Part shown: piece after piece, positions 1-10,332 of the stretch
Position numbering within the stretch: the first letter of the stretch is position 1
Layout of the letters: every line of letters begins with the position of its first letter
Made by a program: the position numbers and the translations under genes
NCBI GenBank assembly: GCA_022495995.1
Contig: JAFEMH010002323.1
Coordinates: forward strand, 124,001 to 188,000
DNA: 64,000 nucleotides
Direction of reading: 5' to 3'
Source of the DNA: Adenophora triphylla var. japonica
Lineage: Eukaryota; Streptophyta; Magnoliopsida; Asterales; Campanulaceae
The notes under the pieces: model-generated
Databases searched by the model: none
Told to the model about the DNA's origin: nothing
The model's input: only the letters and a program-made list of their open reading frames with translations

Positions 1-102
1 AAAATTTTGTGGAAAAATCACACCATTGAGGAAGCTACTTGGGAGTTAAAATCTGAGATGAGAGAGAAGTATCATGGTTTATTTGATCGTTCAGGTAATT
101 GA
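1..102 (+). pseudogene. Chromovirus polyprotein, C-terminal tail (G1 element)
   Basis: The first frame reads 33 codons to a TGA at 100-102. It contains the stretch LWKNHTIEEATWELKSEMR, the typical end of a plant Ty3/gypsy polyprotein whose C-terminus is a chromodomain (the W..EAtWE helix). The same segment ends the minus-strand pol of the element at 26401-27144, where LWKNQTIEEA is seen. Only the end lies in the window; the rest of the element is upstream. A purine-rich tract at about 128-142 and the LTR at 143 follow, which is the normal order pol, polypurine tract, 3' LTR. In the family the chromodomain guides integration to modified chromatin. I am confident of the family, less of the clade (Tekay/Del-like). 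Confidence 0.85.
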
Positions 103-457
103 AGTTCAAATTTGGGACAAATTTTATTTAAGGGAGAGTGAGTGTCACGACCCTAAGCCTAGGCACCATTTTCGTCACACGTGGAGCACGTGGGGGTGGG
201 GTGCATTGCATCTTATATTATGTATTATGTGTTATCTGGATAAATTGCTAAACTACGTGAATTTAAATGTTATAAATTAATTTTAAATATATAATGTCTA
301 AATGGAATAAATAGGAATTAATGTAGTGAAGTTACAATATTTGAAATTTTAAATGAAATGTTATAAAAAAAAGTGTTGAGGAGCTTTAGTGTAATTATAA
401 GTTTAAGGTAGTGGATTGTAGTTAATTGATTCTTGGAGGAGCTAGAGTGTAAATATT

Positions 458-470
458 CTATATAAATCCT
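458..470 (+). promoter_or_regulatory. LTR TATA box (G1)
   Basis: TCTATATAAATCC about 320 bp into the LTR, the usual place for the U3 promoter. The same box sits in the related LTR on the minus strand at about 40659-40669. Transcription start is inferred to lie about 30 bp downstream. Confidence 0.6.
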
Positions 471-1002
471 TAAAAGCTTCTCTCGAAAGCTTATTTTTCC
501 TTCTGTTAGCTTCTTCATCCTTCTCTCAGTATTACGTTTCATCCTAAACCTAGGGTTACCTTCAGAAAATTATAACAAATCAACCATCGATCCGTTTCTG
601 GTTTTGATTGCATATTATCGATCAGGGAGTCGAGTGGATCATTTAGAGCCAATCAAAGTTAATATTATTTTCAAAACATTTTGGTAACTTATTATGATTT
701 CCTCTTATAATTGTTCATAATATGTATAAAGATGATATTATGATGTTATAATTGAGTTTTGTAAAGGTTGAATCATTTACTTGGTGTTTGGAAATGGATT
801 ATGGTTGAATGAAGTGGTTCTTGGCATGAGTAATTTGGATTGGAAAGGACAAAGATGTTATAACTAGGTTATATGGTCTTATGGGAACATTACTAGTGAC
901 TTAGAGTTGTTCTTCTCCTGTTGTTGTAGCTGGGAATGAGTTATATGGGTCTTTTTCCTTGCCTTGCTGCTGATGGGAAACTTCAGCATGAATTCTGGTG
1001 TA

Positions 1003-1132
1003 GGGCACGACTCGTGCCCTGGAGCACGAGTCGTGACCCTCAGTTTGCAGTCGTGATCCCTAGTCGTGACCATTCATGTAGTCGTGCGGAATTGGGGCAC
1101 GATTCGTCCCATGGGGCATGAGTCATGCCCAG
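1003..1132 (+). repeat. Inverted-repeat island in G1 LTR
   Basis: Starts with GGGCACGACTCGTGCCC (8-bp arms, one central base), followed by further TCGTG/CACGA words and ending near GGGCATGAGTCATGCCC. It lies roughly 540-670 bp downstream of the TATA box, so probably in the transcribed leader. Similar islands occur in other LTRs of the window. Confidence 0.7.
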
Positions 1133-1668
1133 TGCAGTTGCCTGTGATCAATTTTCCAAGATTTGTAAACATTATCTCCCTCATTCCTTCCTTAGCACAA
1201 ATTAACTATGATTCTAGTACAATATGAGTACTATACAATGGAGTCTTAAATGGCCCAAAATGATAAATGGAAGGTCTTTAAATATTGTCCTGAAAATGGT
1301 TGGAGGGCATTGTAAATATTTAACCAAAGCTGACCAAACTTGGTAAATTGATATGGAACATTTATAGAAGGTGTTTAATATTACGACATGGATATGTAGG
1401 ACTTACTTGATATACATTGTGCCCATATGTGATTGCATATTCATGGTTGGATGTGCACAGAGTGTTTAAATACATGTTGCACTGCTTCATTGGTTTGAAC
1501 AGGAGTATTAATACCCTCTTGTTGGATTGTTGTTATTCAATAGTGTTTAAATATATGTTTGAATGAGCGCTCGCCCGAAAAAAAGAAAAAGGAGTCGCCA
1601 CGCCGTTTTCAGAGGAAACATTGAAAACCTTTTATTGTTTAGAGAAAATGGGTTCGGGGGTCAAGTTA

Positions 1669-1719
1669 CGTGTTGGGAAGAACCGAGAGTTCACCCAACA
1701 CGCCTCGTCCGTAGACGAG
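1669..1719 (-). other. U5 paired hairpins (T1 3' LTR copy)
   Basis: On the minus strand: hairpin 1 CTCGTC-TACG-GACGAG, directly followed by hairpin 2 with perfect 9-bp arms CGTGTTGGG and CCCAACACG around a 16-nt loop. Identical to the copy at 9099-9149. See 12160-12208 for the T2 version with compensatory base changes. Confidence 0.7.
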
Positions 1720-1929
1720 TCTTTCTATGTTCAACATTCAAGACATTCAAAAGTGTGTGCAAAGTGTGTGTAACAGGATATGTGTAAAATGCATAAGAGT
1801 GCTTTATTTTATTACTCAACAGGGGGAATTACAATTTGTAAGCCATTGACTCTAGGAGGCCACATCCCACTTTACATCGAGGATAGAACAGGCTACATTG
1901 GAAATGTGACTTCTGCAGAGATACAAATG

Positions 1930-2902
1930 GTGTCGCGTGACACAGGACATGCTTTGCATATGGTGTCGCGTGACACTAGTTGTCAATCTGGGCGGCCTTA
2001 CAAATTGAAACACGTAATTAACGTATCTATCCCGATTACTCCAAACGAGTGTGGATATTGAAGATCTACACTCTATCTTGAGTGACAGGCAAGCTAGAGT
2101 AGACAACTTACAACTGAAAGGATGTTCCCCGCAGATGGTTACTATGTGTCGCGTGACACAGGACTCCACATGTCTAAGGTGTCGCGTGACACATCGTAAC
2201 CGTTTGCAGGAACCTTACAAATTGAAGAACAAACCCAAAGAACAACCAAATCGTGAGCGAGTCAATACACCAATTCACAACAGATAACTACAGATCAACA
2301 AAGGATTGACCAAAGGAATGTGGATATGGGAGATCCACACTCCCTTGGCCAATAAGCAATGAATATTTAAGAGATCACATTATGAACAATCAATTAACCA
2401 AGTAAATCGAATTTAAACAGAGAGATGGCAGTTGCCACCTGATAATTGAAGCGGATAGAGCTCAATTACCAGGTGGGAGGGGGAAAATTGCAATTAAGCA
2501 AGTGAATAAGAGAGAGAGGGAGGTGGAGGAATCGTTACCCTTGTAGTCCACCACCAACACACCAAGTTAGGTATATTGGCCTTCGATTCAGCTTCTGAAC
2601 GTGGAGTTGAGCACAGATGGGGTACTTGGCTTCAGATCCTCAGTTGGTAAGGGTTGTATGAAAGCAATTGGGTAGTGTGGGTAGTAGAGAGGTTGAATTG
2701 GAAAGGAATTGGGGTAGGTTTAGGTGTAAGGAGGAGAGAGATTGGTTTCTGGTGTGAATTTGGCAGAGTGACTTTAGGGTGTCGAAAAAGGGATCCATCT
2801 AAATGAGGGGGAGGGTCTTATTTATAGGCTGCAGTTGGCTGCCTTAGTGTGTCGCACGACCCTACGCGTCCACTTTTTATGCCTCAAGCTGTCGCGTGAC
2901 AC
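1930..2902. repeat. GTGTCGCGTGACAC motif series in T1 LTR
   Basis: Exact GTGTCGCGTGACAC at 1930, 1963, 2146 and 2179. A CTGTCGCGTGACAC variant lies at about 2889, with a related GTGTCGCACGAC near 2849. Arms GTGTC/GACAC flank GCGT. All recur in the other LTR at +7430. Confidence 0.75.
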
Positions 2903-3162
2903 AAGGTGGCTCAACCGCTTTTGGCGCCAAAAACCAGTTTCTGGAACATTTCGGGAAAATACCCAAAAGGTCCAACAGGTTTTATTCCCAAGGGGTCCTT
3001 TGGCATGAATGATGTACCAAAAGGTACTTCCTTCGCGGGAAACTCATGGAACGTTTCCGGAAGTCTCGGGATAGGCCGGGAATTTACCAAAACGCCCCTT
3101 AATGCAGTTTTATTATGTTAAAATGCATCGAAAAGGTTGCGAATTGGATTGGCGTACTTACA

Positions 3163-3174
3163 GAGCCCCTCGGC
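3163..3174 (-). other. T1 polypurine tract
   Basis: The minus strand reads GCCGAGGGGCTC directly before the LTR start. T2 has GCCGAGGGGCTAC in the same position (20969-20981). This is the expected second-strand priming site. Confidence 0.7.
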
Positions 3175-3306
3175 AACGTCACTTTTGGAAAAAGTGGGGT
3201 TGTCGATAAAATAAGACCCAATCTCAATGAGCGGCTGGGGTTAAGGTGAAGGGCTAGAAGGGTGAGAAGGGGAAAATTATGGCTCGACCTTTCTGAGAAA
3301 GGATTC

Positions 3307-3346
3307 CTACGTATCCCTTTAAGAAGGGAATCAAGCCAAATCGTAG
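3307..3346 (-). other. CTACG...CGTAG stem element, T1 copy a
   Basis: Minus strand: CTACG, a linker containing GGCTTGA, an inner hairpin CCCTT/AAGGG, then CGTAG. Outer and inner stems are both complementary. It lies between the main tandem array and the 3' LTR. One of five copies in T1 and T2. Confidence 0.65.
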
Positions 3347-3424
3347 TTTGGAATTACTAATACTGACATACAAGCAAGAAAGGGGTAGAGATGTGTCTTC
3401 ATACCTTTGCTGTGCTTACCTGTG

Positions 3425-4225
3425 ACTTCTGTTGTGCTCCGCTTGAGAGGCTTTTTCTTGGGTTTGGCTCTGCTTGAGAGGCTTTTCTTCTTTGTGTGCT
3501 CCGCTAGAGAGGCTTTTTCCTTTGGTTTGGCTCTGCTTGAGAGGCTTTTCTTCTTTGGGTGCTCCGCTAGAGAGGCTTCTCTTCTTTGTGTGCTCCGCTA
3601 GAGAGGCTCTTTCCTTTGGTTGGGCTCCGCTAGAGAGGCTTTTCTTCTTTGTGGGCTCCACTAGAGAGGCTTCTCTTCTTTGTGTGCTCCGCTAGAGGCT
3701 TTTCAGGTTTGGCTCGCTTGAGAGGCTTTTCGCTTTCATGTGGGCTCCGCTAGAGAGGCTTTTCTCTGGGTTTGGCTCCGCTCGAGAGGCTTTCTTCTTT
3801 TGGGCTCCGCTAGAGAGGCTTTTCTGGGTTTGGCTCTGCTTGAGAGGCTTTTCTGCTTTGTGGGCTCCGCTAGAGAGGCTTTTTCCTTTGGTTTGGCTCT
3901 GCTTGAGAGGCTTTTCTTCTTTGTGGGCTCCGCTAGAGAGGCTTTTTTCCTTTGTGTGCTCCGCTAGAGAGGCTTTTCTTTTGGTTGGGCTCCGCTAGAG
4001 AGGCTTTTCTGGGTTTGGCTCTGCTTGAGAGGCTTTTCTGGGTTTTGGCTCTGCTTGAGAGGCTTTTCTTCTTTGGGTACTCCGCTAGAGAGGCTTTTCT
4101 TCTTTGTGTGCTCCGCTAGAGAGGCTCTTCTTGGTTTGGCTCTTCTTGAGAGGCTTTTCCCTGGGTTTGGCTCTGCTTGAGAGGCTTTTCTTGGTTTGGC
4201 TCTGCTTGAGAGGCTTTTTCTTGGG
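3425..4225. repeat. T1 tandem array 1 (about 26 units of ~30 bp)
   Basis: Units built on GCTCCGCTAGAGAGGCTTTT or GGCTCTGCTTGAGAGGCTTTT, followed by variable T/G-rich spacers such as TTCTTTGTGTG. The two unit types partly alternate, suggesting a higher-order dimer. Open frames here are by-products of the repeat. Such arrays in the 3' UTR are a known habit of Tat-lineage elements and can seed satellite DNA. Confidence 0.9.
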
Positions 4226-4277
4226 GCTGTCACAGATATGCATGCCTTTTTTGCTTTGTTTTGTTCTTTCTTCTCCA

Positions 4278-4480
4278 GTTTGAAAATATTGTGAGAACTA
4301 TGGTGTCTCAAACCATTTTTGAAAAATATTGTGAGAACTATGGTGTCTCGAACCACTTTTGAAAATGTTGTGAGATCTATGGTGTCTCGGACCATTTTTG
4401 GAAGTATTGTGAGAACTATGGTGTCTCGAACCAATTTTGAAAATAATGTGAGATCTATGGCGTCTCGGACCGATTTTTAA
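4278..4480. repeat. T1 tandem array 2 (5 units of ~39 bp)
   Basis: Five units around GTGAGAACTATGGTGTCTC followed by AACCATTTTTGAAAAT, starting near 4290, 4331, 4370, 4408 and 4449. Unrelated in sequence to array 1. Confidence 0.85.
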
Positions 4481-4534
4481 AAATAACGCGATATGATGAC
4501 TTGACGCTTGAAAGAAATATGTGTTCATACCTGT

Positions 4535-4830
4535 GCTGTGCTCACCTGTAGCTGCCGGAGGGACTGGTGCTACCATTGATGTTGGTGATGGAGGGTTGTA
4601 GCTATCGGAGGGACTCATGTTATCATTGATTCTGCCGGGGATAGGTGTAGCTGCCGGAGGGACCTATGCTACCACTGCTGTTGACGGTTTCCGGGTGGCC
4701 ATTCACGGGACGGGCTCGATCGAAAATCCGCCCGGGAACGGGCTCTCATTGAAAATCTGCCCACGGGCTCTTGGTAATGATCTGCCCCTGGGAATGAGCT
4801 CTTACTGAAAATCTGCCCACGGGTTCTTAC
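4535..4830. repeat. T1 short imperfect repeats
   Basis: Three imperfect units around GTAGCTGCCGGAGGGAC (about 4550-4680), then repeats around GAAAATCTGCCCACGGGCTC (about 4725-4830). This is a third and fourth repeat type in the same hypervariable region. Confidence 0.7.
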
Positions 4831-4970
4831 TGAAGATAATCTCGATGTGCGGAACATGCCTTAAAGTTGCTGAGGCTGGTGAGCATCATTGGTTGGAGTC
4901 TGGGGCAGCTGGGGCTCTTCTTATATGATGCTGGTAAGATCAGATGGCTGGACCTTTGGAGAAAGGGTTC

Positions 4971-5009
4971 CTACGTATCCCTTAAAAAGGGAATCAAGCC
5001 AATTCGTAG
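4971..5009 (-). other. CTACG...CGTAG stem element, T1 copy b
   Basis: Near-duplicate of the element at 3307-3346, with inner stem CCCTT/AAGGG. It lies on the other side of the tandem arrays, so the arrays are bracketed by two copies. The flank GAAAGG..TTCCTACG is also shared. Confidence 0.65.
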
Positions 5010-7260
5010 TTCTGGGCCTTTTGCCACTTGCGGGATTTGAAATCTCTGTCCAAGATTGTGATTCGAGGGGCAGTCCTCACGATCACATTACAATCAACTG
5101 ATTATTGTACCCTGCGGGGGAAAACACAACGCTCTAGGCACCTAGCATTTTATTTAACCTCTTGCTTATGCATTATTAGTCTTTGGTTGCACAAGTCCAT
5201 CTCAGCTGGGGAGAATAGGGAAGTAGGGATGATTTTTTTCTTTTGCACGGCTTGGTGAGCATGTATGTATCGCTGCTCTATGAGGGATTGTGTATAGGAC
5301 GAAAGGTGTTTATAATGAGGTGGACCCTCTCCCGTGGGGTGGAAAAATGATATGGTGCGGCTAGGCAAGTCGGGGACGCTCCCGAGAGTATAGATTGCAG
5401 CAGGTCCATTGCTAGTGAGGACAAAGTGCATCGCAGGCAGAGTCATCTTGTGGCCGAGGAGGCAACTCATCATTTCAGACCGCAGTCAATCAGTCGCTGG
5501 ACAAGACTCGGAAGTGTTTACGTGCAGGGGCGCATCTTTTCGAAAGGTGGGAAATGAATCCTGAATTTCTGTATGACACTCTTGCTTTAGGTTTGACTCT
5601 TTTGAGAGAGTATAAGCATCACAAGGTGTGGAAAGTGTATGGAAGCCCCTGCTGACCGAAACGGTGTTTAGCTCTATCTTCCTATTATGTAGAAATAGAA
5701 GACTTGTCGAGACACTTGAAAACTTGTCTTATTCGTGATGATCACAAAGCTGCTTAAAACCCTTTATTGATGTTCGGGTTACTCAACCGCCAAAGCTGAT
5801 ATGAGCAAATATTTTTATCAATCCTGAGGAGAAAGCCCACTGATATTGAGAATCGGAAGGATAGACAGTGTATGGGCATGGTCCTTAAAGAGACCGGATT
5901 TTCTGAGATTTGTTTGTGATTTCGACCGGACCAATTAAGGTTGCCTACGTTCCCCTCCTTGGGAGGAGCTCAGGTCGCCGTAGTTCGGGTTTATCCCGAA
6001 TGAAGAATGAACGTTGGAATTCGAGGATCTGAGGACCTTTGAGAATTTTGATCATTGGAAGGCATGTCCTCTTGGAGTGTCGATGGGAGACACAGATGCG
6101 AAGCCCCAGTGGGACATTCACGGTAAGTGTTTGCGGAGGAGAAACGAAATATGCTCACATACGACGTCAAATGAACGGACGAAATTTGCACAATCTTCAA
6201 TTGATGGTCCTTTGAGCCGGGATGGACTTGGCTCCGCTTTAAGCAATAGTCTGTTTTAGATCTCGACGATATTGGACTGAGACTGCTATCCGGTAGTAAC
6301 TGCGGCTGGGCTTCGGGATTTCGATCGGTCTTCGGGTGATTTGGGATATCATGACCTCTTAAAATGAGAGGTCGGCTAGGCTTTTTGCTGACTGTACCTC
6401 TAAAAATGAGAGGTTGGCTCTTGGGTAGGTGTTTGGAATTTCTAAGGTGAGGGAATCTGTGGTTGCATCTTTGCTGCCTCTAAGAATGAGAGGTCAATCT
6501 TGGTTTCGGCTAAAGACAAGGGTAAGGGTAATGGTAATGGTAATGTCCTCTAAAATCGAGAGGACGGCTTGGGATCGGTTAGAGGTAATGGTGAGGGACA
6601 TCCGTGCTGTCTCTTTGTTCGTTCTGAGACTCCTCTTGAGTAACGACCGGATCTTTTGACTTTCACTTCTGAGAGAATCGCTGGGGACTAGGCTCTCTTT
6701 CTTTTCTTTTTCTTTTTTTTTTCTTTTATTTTTTCAATTTTGTTTTGAGAGGAGAATTTCAGCTAGTCCCCAGGATGGATCATTGCTTTCTGTTGTTCTT
6801 GAGCTTGGAGCCGGTCGATCTTCTTTTGCATCGCGGGAGCCTCAAGGATAGTTCCTCTTCTTCGGGTGATGGCTAAACGGGTTTCAACTAGGCCGATCTT
6901 GAAATGAAGGGATATTGTTTAGGTGAGGGTAAGGTAAAGGTTTTCCTAGGGGTGAGAGGTTTCAACCGCAGTCCCTACCGGATGATCCGAACGAGATTGA
7001 GTCTTCATTGCTGGCTTAAGCTTACTTCGCGGAAGATCCGTGCAAATTCATCGAACGAGATTATGAAAGAAGTGTGAGCATATGGGACGCAAGATGGGGA
7101 TATCAGTCGATTTTCTCGCTCCGATCAATTAAAACATTAGTCATTTCAAAGCATTAGTCAGTGAGCAGCACAAGCGATCATTTGGAGTAAGACCATTTCA
7201 ATTGAGTGTAACGTAGGTATACTAGTGATGTCTCGAGTCTAGCAAGAAGAGAAACAAAGA
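5010..7260 (-). other. T1 conserved 3' untranslated region
   Basis: No protein is supported. Read on the minus strand this block aligns in order with T2 16215-19000. Examples are CTCTTCTTGCTAGA.TCGAGA at 7240-7260 and CCTCTCACCC.TAGGAAA near 6950. Several short segments around 6350-6600 contain CCTCT..TTTTAGAGG hairpin-like repeats, as in T2. The conservation between two elements whose 5' halves differ suggests a common ancestor with a retained UTR. Confidence 0.7.
5945..5983 (-). other. CTACG...CGTAG stem element, T1 copy c
   Basis: Minus strand: CTACG, linker GCGACCTGAG, inner stem CTCCT/AGGAG, then CGTAG. The outer stem and the RCYTGA linker match copies a and b, while the inner stem is a different sequence that still pairs. 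It is preceded by CCCGAA. Confidence 0.65.
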
Positions 7261-7415
7261 TTTTATCACTGCAAAGCAAAATCGGTCCAACTTGGACTCG
7301 ACAGACTCACGTCCGACAGTGGACATTCTAGACCCTACGAGGACTGATTGACTTCTTCAACATTGAGCATCGTTGCCATTGGTGCGGTGAGGACCCTTCT
7401 CGATCTCTTTGTCAT

Positions 7416-7694
7416 TTATAGGTCGTCCTCATTATCTTTAGCAATCTGGGCAAGCACCCGGGCCTCTCGCTTGCAAGGAAGAATATCTTCAAGTGTAGCT
7501 CGCAACTCCTTGATGGACACTCCTTTTGCACTCTGCTGCTGACCCATGGGATATGAGCTTCCAGATTTGTGGGCCATAGTCTTCTCTGCACCGAGCATTT
7601 TGGATTCCGCATCAGATGGACGACTGCTCGGGCACTTGAGCTGCTTCCGTCTCGGAAATATGGACCAATGAGCGCCGGGAATGAGAGCGCACAC
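7416..7694 (-). CDS. Unrecognised 92-aa ORF in T1
   Basis: I do not recognise this protein. It is polar, with a basic centre and an acidic C-terminal end, DNEDDL, that could form a helix. It lies where the gag C-terminus would be relative to the conserved UTR, so it could be a remnant of a gag-region ORF or just an open frame. There is no zinc knuckle, no transmembrane segment and no obvious start context. Low confidence that it is expressed. Confidence 0.2.
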   Translation of the reverse strand: MCALIPGAHWSIFPRRKQLKCPSSRPSDAESKMLGAEKTMAHKSGSSYPMGQQQSAKGVSIKELRATLEDILPCKREARVLAQIAKDNEDDL

Positions 7695-8971
7695 CCAACT
7701 TGCCGTAGCCTTTGCAAAGATAAAGAGGTGAGAGCGTGTATAAGGCTGAGGATAGAGAATCTTTGAGGAGGTACGGGAGAGGGAAGAATACGGAAGGAGA
7801 CGGACTCGTGCAACACTTTATTAATCTTCAAGTAGAAATTGGTGTTTTAAGTCCTAGAGATGGTTGGAAAAGGATAAGCCTTTATTCACGCAATCTAGAC
7901 CTCGGGGGAACCTACGGACACATCATCCACAAATACACCAAATGCGTTGTTTCAAAATTAATAATAGGCGATAGTACCTAATCAAAACCGAAGCATTTAT
8001 GGGACGGACGAGCAGCCCCAATTTCTGGAGAAATTTGGGCAGCATAACGGGTATTCCTGAAGAATTTCAAGGAAAAATCCGGCATGACCTCTCGTCGGTG
8101 CACGTTGGCAAAGCGACATGATCTCTCGTTAGAACATGCCGTGAGAACGACATGTCCTCTCGTGAAACCATGTTGCGTTGGCAACATGCCCACACGTGCT
8201 AGGTTTGGGGGAGGTACGAAAGCCTTTTAAAAATTTTGAAACAATTCATTTTAGAGTATTTGAAAATGTCGTGTCAAAAACCAACCGTTTTGGGTGAGGT
8301 TTAAATGTGTGGTGCCACCTATAACGCACTAGGGGTGTGGGTTTGACATTAGGCGCTCAAGCGTAGGCGAATTTCATGGCCGTCCGCGATGCCGTCAATC
8401 GCACCCGAGGGTTCTAGATCTACGTGATGTAGTGTGCGGGGATGGCTATGTTCCTTTATTTATAAAAATGATTTTTTTTTTTTTTTTTGATTTTTTATTA
8501 TTTTTTTTAATTATTTTTGTTTTTTTTTATTTGAAAAGGGGTGATAAAGGAAAATAACACGCACACGCCCCGCAGAGATACAGTAATCAGATGATCAAGA
8601 TATAATTATGGGGGACTGCCCCACATCACAACCTGTATCAAAGAAATAAAAATCCCGCCGAGTGGCACCTTACGTCGCGCTACACGGGACATCAAAGGCA
8701 TATCTTGCCGCGTGACGTAAAAAGTCACAATGCCATAATCTGAACAAAGAATCAAATCAGCCCTCACCTCCAAGCACGATGTCATATCTCGGCCCCATCA
8801 TCAAAGAACACAATCAACAAAGATGGGGTATAAGGGGGGAAAGGAATAAAGCAAAGCACGTAAAATGCATTTAAACACATATAATGTCATACACAAAGCA
8901 CACACAAGTGAATGGAATAAATGTTGAACAATCACGAAAGTCTGACCCACTTTTGAAAACAAGTTTCAAGT
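7695..8971 (-). other. T1 5' leader, non-coding
   Basis: No supported gene. It contains a long T-rich run (about 8466-8535 on the + strand) and repeated CATG.CCTCTCGT words at about 8080-8165. It is not alignable with the T2 leader, so T1 and T2 have different 5' halves. Confidence 0.6.
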
Positions 8972-8988
8972 CCCCAGCGGAGTCGCCA
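8972..8988 (-). other. T1 primer binding site (tRNA-Arg type)
   Basis: The minus strand reads TGGCGACTCCGCTGGGG, one base from the LTR end. It is complementary to a tRNA 3' end ending in CCA. The assignment to tRNA-Arg follows what is known for Ogre elements. Identical to the PBS of T2. Confidence 0.8.
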
Positions 8989-9020
8989 CTGAATGTGCGC
9001 TCGCCCGAAAAAAAGAAAAA

Positions 9021-9030
9021 GGAGTCGCCA
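9021..9030 (-). other. PBS-like sequence inside T1 LTR
   Basis: The minus strand reads TGGCGACTCC, identical to the first 10 bases of the PBS, about 40 bp before it and inside the LTR end. T2 has the same arrangement at 12283-12293. Confidence 0.7.
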
Positions 9031-9098
9031 CGCCGTTTTAAGAGGAAACATTGAAAACCTTTTATTGTTTAGAGAAAATGGGTTCGGGGGTCAAGTTA

Positions 9099-9149
9099 CG
9101 TGTTGGGAAGAACCGAGAGTTCACCCAACACGCCTCGTCCGTAGACGAG
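9099..9149 (-). other. U5 paired hairpins (T1 5' LTR copy)
   Basis: Same structure as 1669-1719: CTCGTC-TACG-GACGAG, then CGTGTTGGG/CCCAACACG. The second hairpin ends about 110 nt before the PBS, so it would lie in the RNA leader. The TACG loop closed by C-G fits the stable UNCG class. Confidence 0.7.
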
Positions 9150-9359
9150 TCTTTCTATGTTCAACATTCAAGACATTCAAAAGTGTGTGCAAAGTGTGTG
9201 TAACAGGATATGTGTAAAATGCATAAGAGTGCTTTATTTTATTACTCAACAGGGGGAATTACAATTTGTAAGCCATTGACTCTAGGAGGCCACATCCCAC
9301 TTTACATCGAGGATAGAACAGGCTACATTGGAAATGTGACTTCTGCAGAGATACAAATG

Positions 9360-10332
9360 GTGTCGCGTGACACAGGACATGCTTTGCATATGGTGTCGCG
9401 TGACACTAGTTGTCAATCTCGCAAAGACCTTTACAAATTGAAACACAGAATTAACAGATATATCCTGATTACTCCAAACGAGTGTGGATATTGAAGATCT
9501 ACACTCTATCTTGAGTGACAGGCAAGCTAGAGTAGACAACTTACAACTGAAAGGATGTTCCCCGCAGATGGTTACTATGTGTCGCGTGACACAGGACTCC
9601 ACATGTCTAAGGTGTCGCGTGACACATCGTAACCGTTTGCAGGAACCTTACAAATTGAAGAACAAACCCAGCAACAACCAAATCAGAGCGAGTCAATACA
9701 CCAATTCACAACAGATAACTACAGATCAACAAAGGATTGACCAAAGGAATGTGGATATGGGAGATCCACACTCCCTTGGCCAATAAGCAATGAATATTTA
9801 AGAGATCACATTATGAACAATCAATTAACCAAGTAAACCGAATTTAAACAGAGAGATGGCAGTTGCCACCTGATAATTGAAGCGGATAGAGCTCAATTAC
9901 CAGGTGGAAGGGGGAAAATTGCAATTAAGCAAGTGAATAAGAGAGAGAGGGAGGTGGAGGAATCGTTACCCTTGTAGTCCACCACCAACACACCAAGTTA
10001 GGTATATTGGCCTTCGATTCAGCTTCTGAACGTGGAGTTGAGCACAGATGGGGTACTTGGCTTCAGATCCTCAGTTGGTAAGGGTTGTATGAAGGCAATT
10101 GGGTAGTGTGGGTAGTAGAGAGGTTGAATTGGAAGGGAATTGGGGTAGGTTTAGGTGTAAGGAGGAGAGAGATTGGTTTCTGGTGTGAATTTGGCAGAGT
10201 GACTTTAGGGTGTCGAAAAGGGATCCATCTCAATGAGGGGAAGGGTCTTATTTATAGGCTGCAGTTGGCTGCCTTAGTGTGTCGCACGACCCTACGCGTC
10301 CACTTTTCATGCCTCAAGCTGTCGCGTGACAC
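9360..10332. repeat. GTGTCGCGTGACAC motif series, T1 5' LTR copy
   Basis: Second copy of the 1930-2902 series at +7430. On the minus strand some motifs lie upstream of the TATA box (about 10280 and 10320) and others downstream, within the transcribed region. Confidence 0.75.
10246..10261 (-). promoter_or_regulatory. T1 LTR TATA box
   Basis: The minus strand reads CCTATAAATAAGACCC about 330 bp into the LTR. The T2 LTR has CCTATAAATTG in the matching place. Confidence 0.55.

Larger units (their letters stand above)
143..1559 (+). repeat. G1 3' LTR, segment 1 of 3
   Basis: Begins TGTCACGACCC immediately after a purine-rich tract (128-142). The same start is found, reversed, at 25636, 33412 and 41005. 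The segment runs without interruption to 1559, where T1 enters; the LTR continues at 10597-10636 and ends at 22667-23587. The three pieces sum to about 2.38 kb, close to the intact LTRs at 38613-41005 (2393 bp) and 54140-56538 (2399 bp). The last five bases, ATGTT, are the left target duplication of T1. Confidence 0.9.
1560..3162 (-). repeat. T1 3' LTR
   Basis: Direct repeat of 8990-10591 at a spacing of 7430 bp, about 98% identical by eye, with one more diverged patch near 1987-2040. On the minus strand it runs TGTAAGTACGCC to ...TTCA. The high identity points to a fairly recent insertion. Confidence 0.92.

Noticed and set aside
3407..4434. Several open frames on both strands encoding repetitive REAF/ERLF or KSLSSGA peptides
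   Set aside because: They are frames through a 30-bp tandem array whose units change length; not coding.
7412..7831. 139-aa minus-strand frame overlapping 7416-7694
   Set aside because: Overlapping frames on one stretch; the 92-aa frame has the more protein-like composition, and neither is supported by homology.
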